From positions 1 to 64,000 of the forward strand of contig NZ_ATAE01000009.1 of NCBI RefSeq assembly GCF_000474275.2: a stretch of 64,000 nucleotides of DNA, read 5' to 3'. The translations under genes and the position numbers were made by a program. Below, one piece after another: positions 1 to 7,633 of the stretch (within the stretch, counting starts at the first letter, position 1; every line of letters begins with the position of its first letter). Source of the stretch: Alkalihalophilus marmarensis DSM 21297. GTDB lineage: Bacteria > Bacillota > Bacilli > Bacillales > Bacillaceae_D. The notes under the pieces are model-generated. The model had not been told where the DNA came from, did not search any database, and saw nothing but the letters and a program-made list of their open reading frames with translations.

Positions 1-66
1 GGCTACCGTTATAATAAAACCATATAACAAATGGTCAACCAGAAATATTTTCTTATCTGGCTGACC

Positions 67-441
67 TTATAATACGAAAGAGCGGGTTTCTTTTACGTTG
101 TATGCCTCGTTTTGAGCTTGAATAAATGCATTCATTCCGTTTGAAGCAGACCAAATGGTTCCGATTATCCCTACTGTAAGAAGCCCTCCTCTCTGTTCTG
201 TAAGGATGCTGAGGATTTGTTCTTCAAATACAAGAAACGTATCATCAGGCATAATGCTAGAGATCACGTCCATTGCTTGGTCAGGATCAAAGTTTAAATA
301 AGGGATGATAGAGAAGATAAGGATAAGCATTGGTATGAAAGATAAAATATAATAATAGGCTTGTGCGGCTGCGAGCAGTGGTACATTATCATTGGAAAAC
401 TCCGTACCCAATGCTTTGCCATATGAGATGATCTTTTTCAT
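67..441 (-). pseudogene. YihY/BrkB-family inner-membrane protein, truncated
   Basis: The product is 124 residues and matches the N-terminal part of YihY/virulence factor BrkB proteins, which usually run about 270-300 residues with six membrane segments. The family block LAAAQAYYYILSFIPM near residue 25 and the GTIWSASNGMNA block near residue 95 are both present. Reading stops right after the conserved NEAYNVKETRSF segment. The 66 bases between the stop and the window edge encode hydrophobic stretches only in other frames (for example FIITVA), which suggests frameshifting rather than a short protein. A ribosome binding site (AGGAGG) precedes the ATG at 441. The function of the family is not settled. 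The gene looks inactivated, but the rest lies outside the window. Confidence 0.7.
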
Positions 442-528
442 AAAGTCCTCCTAGAAAGGTTGTTTCTCTTTACTTTCCCTCTTTTATCCTTCATAACCCT
501 AAAGTTTAATTTGTGCACAAATACAAAT

Positions 529-562
529 AAGAGATGGATGTCAGTAATGACAACCATCTCTT
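529..562 (-). terminator. Rho-independent terminator of the STAS gene
   Basis: Nine-base arms AAGAGATGG (529-537) and CCATCTCTT (554-562), extended by near-complementary inner bases, lie just after the stop codon of the STAS-domain gene. On the minus strand the stem is followed by a T-rich tail. Confidence 0.75.
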
Positions 563-566
563 ACAA

Positions 567-1391
567 TTAATTTATTAATCTAGCTAGGGCTTGGGATAAG
601 GACGAAAAAGATTTCACTTCATTAAATCGGATGCCTAGCTGGACCGCTGTTTGCGCGATTTCTGGTCGCATTCCAGATAAGCTTGTCTCTGTACCGATCA
701 ATTCTAGACCACTAATGACATGGAAAATTTGATTGGCAACCATTGTATCGATAATCGGCACACCAGATAAATCAATAACAAGATGTTCCACTTGTAAGTC
801 ATTACATTGCTTCAATGTTTTATCGAATATGATTTTAGCCCGGTATGTATCAATATCTCCGACTAATGGCAGAATGGCAATTTGGTCTTTAATAAGAATA
901 ACAGGTGAGCTAAGCTCTGTAATCATTTCCTGCTGTGATTGCAATAGTCGTTCCTGCTCTTGTAAATGACGTTTACTGAACTCTTGAATAAGCGCTTTAA
1001 AGGCTTTTCGAACAACTTGATGCCATTCATTCACTTCTTCGTGAGAAGGGTTTTTATCTAGATACTCTACGTAATCTTGAATTAAATCATGGTATAGAAA
1101 TTTCACATTAAAAAATTCGCCAATAATTTGGTCTAATGGAGTATTGAGATGAGATTGATCTTTTGCAATTTCATCTAACCATTCATTAAACCTTGCGTGT
1201 GTATCCGTGGCATTTTCATTATATAATTCACAAAAATTAACGTGAAATTGATGATTTTGTTCCTTTAACTGGTTAATTTCTTTTTCACTTTTCGAACCAT
1301 ACACACCTTCAAGTGATTTATCTAGGTTCGCATACCATTGTTCTGTCAGATCCCAAGTTCTTTCTTTAAAAAATTCATACATGCTTAGCAT
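567..1391 (-). CDS. RsbR-type stressosome protein (STAS domain)
   Basis: A protein of 274 residues, the usual length of RsbR paralogues. The N-terminal ~150 residues form a helical, globin-like sensor region. The C-terminal ~110 residues are a STAS domain with the core HLVIDLSGVPIIDT, in which the serine or threonine positions phosphorylated by RsbT-type kinases would lie. RsbR proteins co-assemble with RsbS into the stressosome that controls the general stress response in the cytoplasm. No rsbS, rsbT or sigB is nearby, so this is an orphan paralogue like B. subtilis RsbRB-RD. I chose the start at 1391 because AGGGG lies 8 nt upstream; a longer in-frame reading from 1490 lacks a ribosome binding site. 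The exact paralogue cannot be assigned. Confidence 0.8.
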   Translation of the reverse strand: MLSMYEFFKERTWDLTEQWYANLDKSLEGVYGSKSEKEINQLKEQNHQFHVNFCELYNENATDTHARFNEWLDEIAKDQSHLNTPLDQIIGEFFNVKFLYHDLIQDYVEYLDKNPSHEEVNEWHQVVRKAFKALIQEFSKRHLQEQERLLQSQQEMITELSSPVILIKDQIAILPLVGDIDTYRAKIIFDKTLKQCNDLQVEHLVIDLSGVPIIDTMVANQIFHVISGLELIGTETSLSGMRPEIAQTAVQLGIRFNEVKSFSSLSQALARLIN

Positions 1392-1557
1392 TCCTATTAC
1401 CCCTTTTTTTATCATTAATTCTATTTTGCTATGTAGATTTAAAATAAGCAAGCTTTTATGTATTACCTGTTTATTAACATTTGTAAACACAAAAACTAAT
1501 TATGTTAATATATAGTAGTATAAACCAATATCCGGGATTAGTAGAAGAGGAGAAAAA

Positions 1558-1929
1558 ATGATAAGAACAATAGGTATAGTGTTTAGTATAATACCAGCCG
1601 CTTTTTTGTTTCATTTTTATGAGTACGGGCAACACCTTACGCAAGAGGATGCGGACTTTTTGTTTATAGGGTCCTTATTGTATGTCGTTACAGCAGGTAT
1701 TCTCTCAACTAAATTAGAGGTTAAGTTCTTATTGGCTGCTAATCTAGTTCATTTTGTTCTAGCGATTGTTCTAGCGATGTTCTTCTTACCAACTGAAACG
1801 AGCTGGTTTAATCCTGTTGGCAGAGATCTAGCCATCGCATTTACTGCCTTATTCTTTATAGCGGGAATATGGGTCGTGCGATATTTAAGTTTGAGCATTC
1901 ATTCTACGAAAAAGAAAAACAACGCTTAA
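1558..1929 (+). CDS. small integral membrane protein, unknown function
   Basis: A 123-residue, strongly hydrophobic protein with about four predicted membrane segments (roughly residues 4-20, 33-50, 57-77 and 90-110) and a basic C-terminus ending in KKKNN. The ribosome binding site AGAGGAG lies 6 nt before the ATG. It is divergent from the STAS gene and convergent with cadA. Its last codons lie inside the hairpin that terminates cadA, so the two genes share their 3' ends. I do not recognise a family. Confidence 0.65.
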   Translation: MIRTIGIVFSIIPAAFLFHFYEYGQHLTQEDADFLFIGSLLYVVTAGILSTKLEVKFLLAANLVHFVLAIVLAMFFLPTETSWFNPVGRDLAIAFTALFFIAGIWVVRYLSLSIHSTKKKNNA

Positions 1930-1949
1930 GCACATGCATAAGCGTTGTT
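1918..1949 (-). terminator. terminator of cadA, overlapping the end of the convergent gene
   Basis: Eleven-base arms at 1918-1928 and 1939-1949 pair perfectly. On the minus strand the stem is followed by TTTTTCTTTTTC. The left arm contains the stop codon of the convergent plus-strand gene. Confidence 0.8.
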
Positions 1950-1970
1950 CGGTCTGTTTACTCATCTTGT

Positions 1971-4109
1971 TTATTCATCATCATTCTTTTTCATTAACCG
2001 TAAGCTGTTCAGTGTAACTAACAGCGTCGCTCCCATATCAGCAAATATAGCCATCCATAACGTCAACCAGCCTGGGACGATTAAGAGTAGAGCAAATGCT
2101 TTTATAGCAAGGGAAAAGGTAATGTTCTGCTTAATAATTTTGAGTGCTTTGCGGCTTAATTGAATCGTATAAGGAAGTTTGCTAAGGTCGTCTGACATAA
2201 GAGCGATATCTGCAGTTTCAAGCGCAGTATCTGTTCCTGCACCGCCCATCGCCACTCCGACAGTAGATGCAGCAAGCGCCGGTGCATCATTTACCCCGTC
2301 ACCAACCATTGCAACACGCTGGTGCTTATCGTTAAGCCCTTTTATATAGGTTAACTTATCTTCTGGCAGGAGATCTGCTTCAATGTTCTTAACACCTACC
2401 TGATGGCCGATTGCCTCAGCTGTTCTTCTATTATCTCCCGTCAGCATCACTGTATCGATACCTATTTGATTAAGCTTTTGAATGACCTCTTTAGATGATT
2501 CTCTTACTTCGTCTGCCACAGCTATTAAGGAAAGAATCTCATTTTCTGTCCCTCCGACCATCACTGTTTTACCTTCGTTTTGCAGCTGGATAATGAGGTC
2601 GTGTATAGTTGATTCGATTTCTTTATGAAGATCCTGAAATAAGGCAGGGCTTCCTACGTAATACTGTACACCATCTACTTGAGCTTTAAGTCCTTTACCT
2701 GTAAGGGATTGGAATTCTTCAACCTGCACCGAATGAAAGTCTAACCCGGAATCCTCTGCTTTACGCATAATAGCTGAAGCAAGCGGGTGCTGGGAGCCTT
2801 TTTCAATTGCTGCAGTGATCTTTAAAGTCTCTAATTCTTCACCTTTTAAAGTAATAAAGTCTGTGACAGTTGGGACCCCTTTTGTTAATGTCCCGGTTTT
2901 ATCAAAAGCAATCGCACGTAATGCGCCAGCTTCTTCTAGATAAACGCCGCCTTTAATTAATACGCCGTTACGAGCAGCATTTCCGATTGCTGTAACGACT
3001 GCAATCGGCGTTGAAACAACAAGTGCACAAGGGCATCCGACAACAAGTGTCGCAAGGCCAAGGTAAATCCACTCGCTCCACTCCCCGCCAAGCAATGTCG
3101 GCGGAATGACAACGATAAGTGCCGCGAGCAGGATAATAGCTGGTGTATAGTATTTGGCAAATTTGTCGACAAATGCTTGAGATGGAGCCTTTTCTGCTTG
3201 AGCTTCTTCAACTAAATGAATAATCTTAGCAATCGTTGTGTCTTCTACCCGCTTCGTTACTTTAACTTCAAGCAGACCTTCTTCGTTCAATGTCCCGGCA
3301 AATACTTCATCATCCACCGATCGCGTCACAGGTACACTTTCTCCAGTAATGGCTGCTTGGTTAATGGTAGACATGCCTTTAATAACAACCCCGTCCATCG
3401 CAAGCTTTTGACCAGGCTTCACAATCATAATGTCACCAATCTCGATTTCATCTACATTGACCAACATTTCTTTGCCTGCGCGGCGAATGAGCGCTTCATT
3501 AGGCGCAATGTCCATGAGTGAGGCAATCGATTGGCGTGCTTTGTCCATCGAATACCGCTCAAGTGCTTCACTAATCGCGAATAAAATGACAACGACAGCG
3601 CCTTCAATCCACTCACCAATAAATGCTGCACCAATAATGGCAATCGTCATTAAGGTGCTCATATCAAATTTCAATCGAATTAAGTTGTTCAACCCTTTTA
3701 TGAATAATGTATATCCGCCAATTAAGATAGAGAGGATAATCAACATCAAAGGTAGAGTACTTCCTTCTCCCACCTTATAATCTGCAAGAAAACTCATTAG
3801 TAATAATGCAATGGCAATATATACTTTCATCGTTGTTTTCTGCTTCCAAAACGGAATGCGAGGTGCAGCTTTTTCGTGTTCATCTCTAAGATGGAGGTTT
3901 TCAAATGCTCCTGCTTTCTCAAGTTCTTTCTTACTAACTGTTCCTATCACCGTAATCTTTGACGCACCAAAATTCACTTGTGCATCAGAAACTCCATCCA
4001 AATGCTTCACGTTTTCTTCAAATGTTTTGGCACAGCCTGCACAAGAAAATCCCTGAACACGATAGGTTTTACTTTCTTCCTCTATCAGTCTAGCACGTGC
4101 CTCAGTCAT
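1971..4109 (-). CDS. cadA: heavy-metal translocating P-type ATPase (Cd/Zn/Pb efflux)
   Basis: A P1B-type ATPase of 712 residues. An N-terminal heavy-metal-associated domain carries FSCAGC near residue 20. Membrane segments follow, then the TGES phosphatase motif, the intramembrane CPC motif (VGCPCALV) typical of Cd2+/Zn2+/Pb2+ pumps, the phosphorylation loop DKTGTLT, and [12 protein letters not shown]. It exports toxic divalent metal ions from the cytoplasm using ATP. Its start overlaps the end of the upstream ArsR-type repressor by 8 bases, so the two form a cadCA operon controlled by the operators at 4489-4550. The CPC motif with a CadC partner makes Cd/Zn/Pb much more likely than copper. 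Confidence 0.93.
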   Translation of the reverse strand: MTEARARLIEEESKTYRVQGFSCAGCAKTFEENVKHLDGVSDAQVNFGASKITVIGTVSKKELEKAGAFENLHLRDEHEKAAPRIPFWKQKTTMKVYIAIALLLMSFLADYKVGEGSTLPLMLIILSILIGGYTLFIKGLNNLIRLKFDMSTLMTIAIIGAAFIGEWIEGAVVVILFAISEALERYSMDKARQSIASLMDIAPNEALIRRAGKEMLVNVDEIEIGDIMIVKPGQKLAMDGVVIKGMSTINQAAITGESVPVTRSVDDEVFAGTLNEEGLLEVKVTKRVEDTTIAKIIHLVEEAQAEKAPSQAFVDKFAKYYTPAIILLAALIVVIPPTLLGGEWSEWIYLGLATLVVGCPCALVVSTPIAVVTAIGNAARNGVLIKGGVYLEEAGALRAIAFDKTGTLTKGVPTVTDFITLKGEELETLKITAAIEKGSQHPLASAIMRKAEDSGLDFHSVQVEEFQSLTGKGLKAQVDGVQYYVGSPALFQDLHKEIESTIHDLIIQLQNEGKTVMVGGTENEILSLIAVADEVRESSKEVIQKLNQIGIDTVMLTGDNRRTAEAIGHQVGVKNIEADLLPEDKLTYIKGLNDKHQRVAMVGDGVNDAPALAASTVGVAMGGAGTDTALETADIALMSDDLSKLPYTIQLSRKALKIIKQNITFSLAIKAFALLLIVPGWLTLWMAIFADMGATLLVTLNSLRLMKKNDDE

Positions 4110-4470
4110 GTGCCTTCCCTTCCTTCTTATGTTCTAGTGCAATCAATAATAATTGTTTAATATGATGATCATCTAGTGAGTAAAAAGCAAGCTTCCCTTC
4201 TTTACGGTACTTTACAATACCTTGCTTATGCAGAGTCCGCAGGTGATGGGAGGCTGTTGCTACGGAGGAGCCAATAATATTGGCTATATCACATACACAT
4301 AATTCCTCTTCTTCACAAAGCGAGTATGTGATCTTTGCCCGGTTTTCATCAGCTATCGCTTTGAATAGCTGTGCAACCCCGCCTAGTTCTTCCCGCTCTA
4401 TTACCCCTTTTAGACGTGTTACCTTTTCTGCATCAAAGCTATAAATTTCGCATGAATCGTTGCTGCTCAT
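4102..4470 (-). CDS. cadC: ArsR/SmtB-family metal-responsive repressor
   Basis: A winged-helix repressor of 122 residues. ELCVCD near the recognition region is the alpha3 metal-binding Cys-X-Cys of CadC-type sensors. The N-terminal C(E)IYSFD segment supplies another cysteine, and [20 protein letters not shown] is the DNA-binding helix and wing. Binding of Cd(II), Pb(II) or Zn(II) releases the promoter and induces the efflux pump. I chose the ATG at 4470 because AGGAGGG lies 6 nt upstream; the in-frame ATG at 4488 overlaps the Shine-Dalgarno. It overlaps cadA, which implies translational coupling. Confidence 0.9.
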   Translation of the reverse strand: MSSNDSCEIYSFDAEKVTRLKGVIEREELGGVAQLFKAIADENRAKITYSLCEEEELCVCDIANIIGSSVATASHHLRTLHKQGIVKYRKEGKLAFYSLDDHHIKQLLLIALEHKKEGKAHD

Positions 4471-4488
4471 ATATGCCCTCCTAATCAA

Positions 4489-4504
4489 TCAAATGTTCGT
4501 TTGA
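4489..4504. promoter_or_regulatory. CadC operator 1
   Basis: The inverted repeat TCAAATGTTCGTTTGA lies between the -10 box and the cadC ribosome binding site, covering the transcription start region. It matches the form of ArsR/CadC operators (TCAAAT ... TTTGA). Confidence 0.7.
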
Positions 4505-4508
4505 ATAT

Positions 4509-4538
4509 AGTATAGCAGGTGTGGGCTTAATTAATCAA
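4509..4538 (-). promoter_or_regulatory. cadCA promoter
   Basis: Minus-strand -35 TTGATT (4533-4538), 18-bp spacer, and -10 TATACT (4509-4514). The -35 overlaps operator 2, and operator 1 begins just downstream of the -10. Confidence 0.7.
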
Positions 4539-4550
4539 ATGAATATTTGA
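4535..4550. promoter_or_regulatory. CadC operator 2
   Basis: TCAAATGAATATTTGA is a near-perfect palindrome overlapping the cadC -35 box. It shares its arms with operator 1, 46 bp away. Confidence 0.75.
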
Positions 4551-4575
4551 ATGAAATGGTATTTTATAACTTTAG

Positions 4576-4605
4576 TTGACATATACACCTCTATGCAATT
4601 ATAGT
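4576..4605 (+). promoter_or_regulatory. sigma-A promoter of the GntR/ABC operon
   Basis: A consensus -35 TTGACA (4576-4581) and -10 TATAGT (4600-4605) are separated by 18 bp. The -10 overlaps the palindrome at 4601-4620, so a bound repressor would block this promoter. Confidence 0.7.
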
Positions 4606-4620
4606 TATATACATAACTAT
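4601..4620. promoter_or_regulatory. candidate operator of the GntR-type regulator
   Basis: ATAGTTAT and ATAACTAT form perfect 8-bp arms around ATAC, overlapping the -10 box of the operon that encodes the GntR regulator. Autoregulation is inferred from position. A related half-site (ATATAAC) follows. Confidence 0.6.
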
Positions 4621-4672
4621 ATAACCATATAACACTGAGCGTTTGTTGAGTTAAATTAAGGTGGTGTGGCTT

Positions 4673-5053
4673 TTGAGTCAATTTAATGAAAAGAAACCAA
4701 TCTTCTTGCAAATCAAAGAAAAAATTGAGGATCAAATTTTTAAAGATCAATTAAAAGAACATGACCAAATCCCTTCTACTACGCAGATGGTTCAATTTTA
4801 CAAGGTGAACCACATTACGATTTCTAAAGGAATCAACCTGCTCGTTGATGAGGAAATTATCTATAAAAAACGAGGTGTTGGAATGTTTGTAGCGGAAGGC
4901 GCTAAAGAAAAACTTGTTCAAAAACGAAGAGATGTATTTATTGAAAACTTTGCTCAACCGATGGTCGAAGAAGCTGATAAGCTGGGGCTGACTGAGTATG
5001 AGCTAGCTGAAATTATAAAAAAATTAAAGGGGCGTGATACGAATGGCATTTAA
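4673..5053 (+). CDS. YtrA-subfamily GntR transcriptional regulator
   Basis: A protein of 126 residues with an N-terminal GntR winged-helix domain (PIFLQIKEKIEDQI, then the helix-turn-helix around STTQMVQFYKVNHITISKGINLL) and a short C-terminal tail. That is the YtrA layout, with no large effector domain. I chose the TTG start because AAGGTGG lies 8 nt upstream; GTG codons at 4661 and 4664 sit on the ribosome binding site. The reading frame overlaps the following ABC ATPase gene by 11 bases, and a permease gene follows, so it probably represses its own transporter operon. YtrA-type regulators often respond to cell-envelope antibiotics; no ligand can be read from the sequence. Confidence 0.85.
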   Translation: MSQFNEKKPIFLQIKEKIEDQIFKDQLKEHDQIPSTTQMVQFYKVNHITISKGINLLVDEEIIYKKRGVGMFVAEGAKEKLVQKRRDVFIENFAQPMVEEADKLGLTEYELAEIIKKLKGRDTNGI

Positions 5054-5915
5054 ACTAGAGATAAATAATGTGTCTCTAAGGTATAAGCAGTTTGAGGCAT
5101 TGAAGGATATTTCCTTTATGATTGGAAAAGAAGGAATATATGGTTTAGTTGGCCGCAATGGTGCTGGTAAAACCACTCTTCTCTCCCTCATCGCCTCTTT
5201 TGTAGAGCCTTCATCAGGGACAATAAAAATAGATGGTGAGAACCCGTTTGAAAATGCCCGGATCATGTCAGAGGTGAATTTTATTTTTGAAGCGGATTAT
5301 AAAGAAGAACATGATTCACCTTTGGATTACTTTGAATTCCAGGAACGATATCGTCCTAACTTTGACATGCCTTATGCGAAAGAACTTGCCGCAAAATTTA
5401 AGCTGCCGCTCGATAAATCAATCTATAAACTTTCAGACGGAAAACAATCGGCTTTAAATGTCATCCTTGGGCTTGCAAGCAGATCGAGAATAACGATCTT
5501 TGATGAAGCATATCGAGGAATGGATGCGCCAACTCGTGAACTGTTCTATAAGGAACTGTTAAATGATCAAGAGCGTCATCCGAGAGTGATGATCCTCTCT
5601 ACTCATTTAGTTTCTGAGATGGAATATTTATTTGATCATGTTCTAATTATTGATGATGGGAAACTATTGATCAATGAACCATATGACGAGGTAGTAAGCC
5701 GCGGGGTTACCTTTACTGGCGAGGATGCAATGGTTGATGTGCTAACTCGGGAGCTAAACCGTATTCACAGTGAACAGCTTGGTCGAACTAAAGCAGTGAT
5801 GGTCTACGGTGAAGTAAGTGAAAGTCTTTTATTAGAAGCTGAACAATCAGGTGTTGAAATAAGCACGGTTACTCTTCAAAACTTATTTATCCATTTAACA
5901 GGTGAGGAGGATTAA
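5043..5915 (+). CDS. ABC transporter ATP-binding protein (YtrB-like), atypical signature motif
   Basis: A protein of 290 residues. Walker A is GRNGAGKT near residue 40. Walker B with its catalytic glutamate is ITIFDEA, and the H-loop is STH. The ABC signature LSGGQ is replaced by LSDGKQS, so the glycine pair is partly lost. A C-terminal extension of about 80 residues follows the nucleotide-binding domain. The cognate permease gene starts 2 nt after the stop. I chose the ATG at 5043 (AAAGGGG 10 nt upstream) over a GTG at 5034. The pair probably forms a drug or peptide exporter or sensor like YtrBC/BcrA systems; the substrate is unknown. Confidence 0.85.
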   Translation: MAFKLEINNVSLRYKQFEALKDISFMIGKEGIYGLVGRNGAGKTTLLSLIASFVEPSSGTIKIDGENPFENARIMSEVNFIFEADYKEEHDSPLDYFEFQERYRPNFDMPYAKELAAKFKLPLDKSIYKLSDGKQSALNVILGLASRSRITIFDEAYRGMDAPTRELFYKELLNDQERHPRVMILSTHLVSEMEYLFDHVLIIDDGKLLINEPYDEVVSRGVTFTGEDAMVDVLTRELNRIHSEQLGRTKAVMVYGEVSESLLLEAEQSGVEISTVTLQNLFIHLTGEED

Positions 5916-5916
5916 A

Positions 5917-6645
5917 ATGGGGACTGATAATAATTCTAGGTACAAAAAAGTGACAATCGATTTCTATTTAATGCAACTGAAGTGGGTGGCTTGGTTTATC
6001 CCGTGTGTGTTAGCAGCCTATTTACTCCTTGGCCGCTTTATAAGAGACAGCGTAGACTTAGATCTTGTGTTTCATGCGTTTATGTATCAACCATCTAAAG
6101 TCTTTATGCTTATTTGCGGAATTATGGCCTGCTTTGTTTTCTTTAACTTTTATGTAAGAAATGGCGTAACAAGAAAGGATGTGTTTTTAGGTACATCAAT
6201 AGCTGCAGCACTTTTGGCTGTAAGTATTATGATTATCTCCGTTTTATTATCAGCGATTTTAATGCTTATAGGCTCTTTTACACCTTTTTCACCAGGAATG
6301 GGGCAATTAGAATTTTTAGGTGCTGAGCAGAACCTGTTAACTTTTACTCTCTCCACTAGCTTGATCATCTTCTCTTATTATATTGGAGGGTGGGTAATCT
6401 CTGTTGGCTTTTATCGCTATGGCTGGCTTATTGGGATGGCGTTTATTGCTATTGGAGTCGTACTATTTGCACTGACTGATTCATTTTGGGAAGCAGAGAT
6501 TGCTCATTCAATCGCAGACTCAATCAATATCACCTTTCCGCAATTATCTTTTATTACTTCAATTGTTGGTACGATTGTAGTGATTGCAGCTAGCCTTTAT
6601 CTCGTTCGCCAATTGACAAAAAGTGTAAGGATTAAATTACAGTAA
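5917..6645 (+). CDS. ABC transporter permease subunit of the YtrA-type operon
   Basis: A protein of 242 residues with about six membrane segments and no conserved catalytic motif. It begins with a polar N-terminus, and helices start near residues 20, 55, 90, 130, 165 and 205. The ATG at 5917 is preceded by GAGGAGG 6 nt away. It is the third gene of the gntR-ATPase-permease operon and ends at a strong terminator. The permease role is inferred mainly from topology and position. Confidence 0.75.
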   Translation: MGTDNNSRYKKVTIDFYLMQLKWVAWFIPCVLAAYLLLGRFIRDSVDLDLVFHAFMYQPSKVFMLICGIMACFVFFNFYVRNGVTRKDVFLGTSIAAALLAVSIMIISVLLSAILMLIGSFTPFSPGMGQLEFLGAEQNLLTFTLSTSLIIFSYYIGGWVISVGFYRYGWLIGMAFIAIGVVLFALTDSFWEAEIAHSIADSINITFPQLSFITSIVGTIVVIAASLYLVRQLTKSVRIKLQ

Positions 6646-6680
6646 AAAGACAGCCTGAATTTTTCAGGCTGTCTTACTCT
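6644..6680. terminator. bidirectional terminator
   Basis: The perfect stem AAGACAGCCTGAA/TTCAGGCTGTCTT (6647-6675) has an A-run before and T-rich sequence after it. It lies between the permease stop and the convergent gene ending at 6684 and would serve both. Confidence 0.85.
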
Positions 6681-6683
6681 TTA

Positions 6684-7097
6684 TTAGAAAATAATGAATA
6701 CACACAATAGAAAAGCAATTCCAGAGAGCGGGGTCATAATAATCCGCTCTTTTTTACTTTTTGAAACTAGGTTTGCAAGAGTGTTCAATCCAAGGAACAC
6801 CGTAAACACCCAAACTAATGCATTTGTTGGCAAACTAAAAATAGTGTTAGTGAGCACACCAGCATGTACTAGAAAGACATACCCCATAAATAAAAGAATA
6901 AGAGCATTAAACGCACTGACAATTCTAAGCGGGGGAGGCAGGACTTTATGAAAACCTCCCATAGCTGCTTCTCCTAAAGGGAAGCCTAAAGAAAGTAGAA
7001 CTTGGAAAATAGCTATAACTGTAAAAATAATGGTGACGAGCATGGCTGCAATAATGGTTAGGTCGATTGTGGTCGCCTCCTTAATTAGAAGATACAT
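6684..7097 (-). CDS. four-helix membrane protein, unknown function; start codon unclear
   Basis: About 120-137 hydrophobic residues with four predicted membrane segments, no recognised family, and PLGEAAMGGFH in the first loop. The start is odd. The upstream ATG (7097) has only a weak ribosome binding site. A near-perfect AAGGAGG lies inside the frame, and the codon 8 nt after it is ATC at 7067, directly before the first membrane helix. No ATG, GTG or TTG sits at the right distance; the next ATG is 33 nt away. Either the long form is used or ATC initiates. Confidence 0.6.
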   Translation of the reverse strand: MYLLIKEATTIDLTIIAAMLVTIIFTVIAIFQVLLSLGFPLGEAAMGGFHKVLPPPLRIVSAFNALILLFMGYVFLVHAGVLTNTIFSLPTNALVWVFTVFLGLNTLANLVSKSKKERIIMTPLSGIAFLLCVFIIF

Positions 7098-7175
7098 ATT
7101 TCATATTACACCCAGTTCTACTGTTTTTCTATTATTTTCCAATGCTTTTTACTAATAGTGAGCTAATAAAATGAT

Positions 7176-7622
7176 TTAATGATGTGAATGATCAGTTGAG
7201 AGATCACTATTATCGTCAGTCATATTCTTTAAATCCTCTTTTGCAGCTTCGCCCACTGCAAGGGCTGTCTTTACTATCCGTTGTTGTCCGCTTGCAGTTA
7301 GATTTACTTGGAGGATGTATACCCCCTCCTTATCAAATTGATGATAGAAAATCCCGTGTTTAATCTGGTCCCTACCTTTAGAAATAAAGGTTCTTTGAGC
7401 TTCATCATCCCTCCAGATTTTTATTTCAAGCTTCTCAATCAGGATCTCCTCTCCTGCTTTGACTGCTTGAATCTGAAATGGAATCTCTTCCTCTTTTTCT
7501 AACGCATCAGGAACTAAGAGATCTACATTAATTGGCTGATCTATATCTGATGAAATAGTATTTGCCTTGCACCCTGTAATAACGATTAAACATAAAAGCA
7601 AAATTATCAAATGTTGTTTCAT
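7176..7622 (-). CDS. lipoprotein with YtkA/FixH-like domain
   Basis: A protein of 148 residues. The signal peptide ends in a lipobox, IVITGC, with the lipidated cysteine at residue 18. The rest resembles YtkA-like or FixH-like Ig-fold proteins (FQIQAVKAGEEI ... EKLEIKIW ... GVYILQVNLTASG). The C-terminus is Asp/His rich and ends HSHH, which could bind metal. I chose the start at 7622 because GGGAGG lies 6 nt upstream. It follows the PepSY gene by 11 bases in the same operon, so the two probably work together at the outer face of the membrane. No function is proven. Confidence 0.75.
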   Translation of the reverse strand: MKQHLIILLLCLIVITGCKANTISSDIDQPINVDLLVPDALEKEEEIPFQIQAVKAGEEILIEKLEIKIWRDDEAQRTFISKGRDQIKHGIFYHQFDKEGVYILQVNLTASGQQRIVKTALAVGEAAKEDLKNMTDDNSDLSTDHSHH

Positions 7623-7633
7623 GATTATCCTCC

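Noticed and set aside
3216-3780. Several 60-116-codon frames opposite cadA
   Set aside because: They are antisense to conserved P-type ATPase sequence and have no independent signals.
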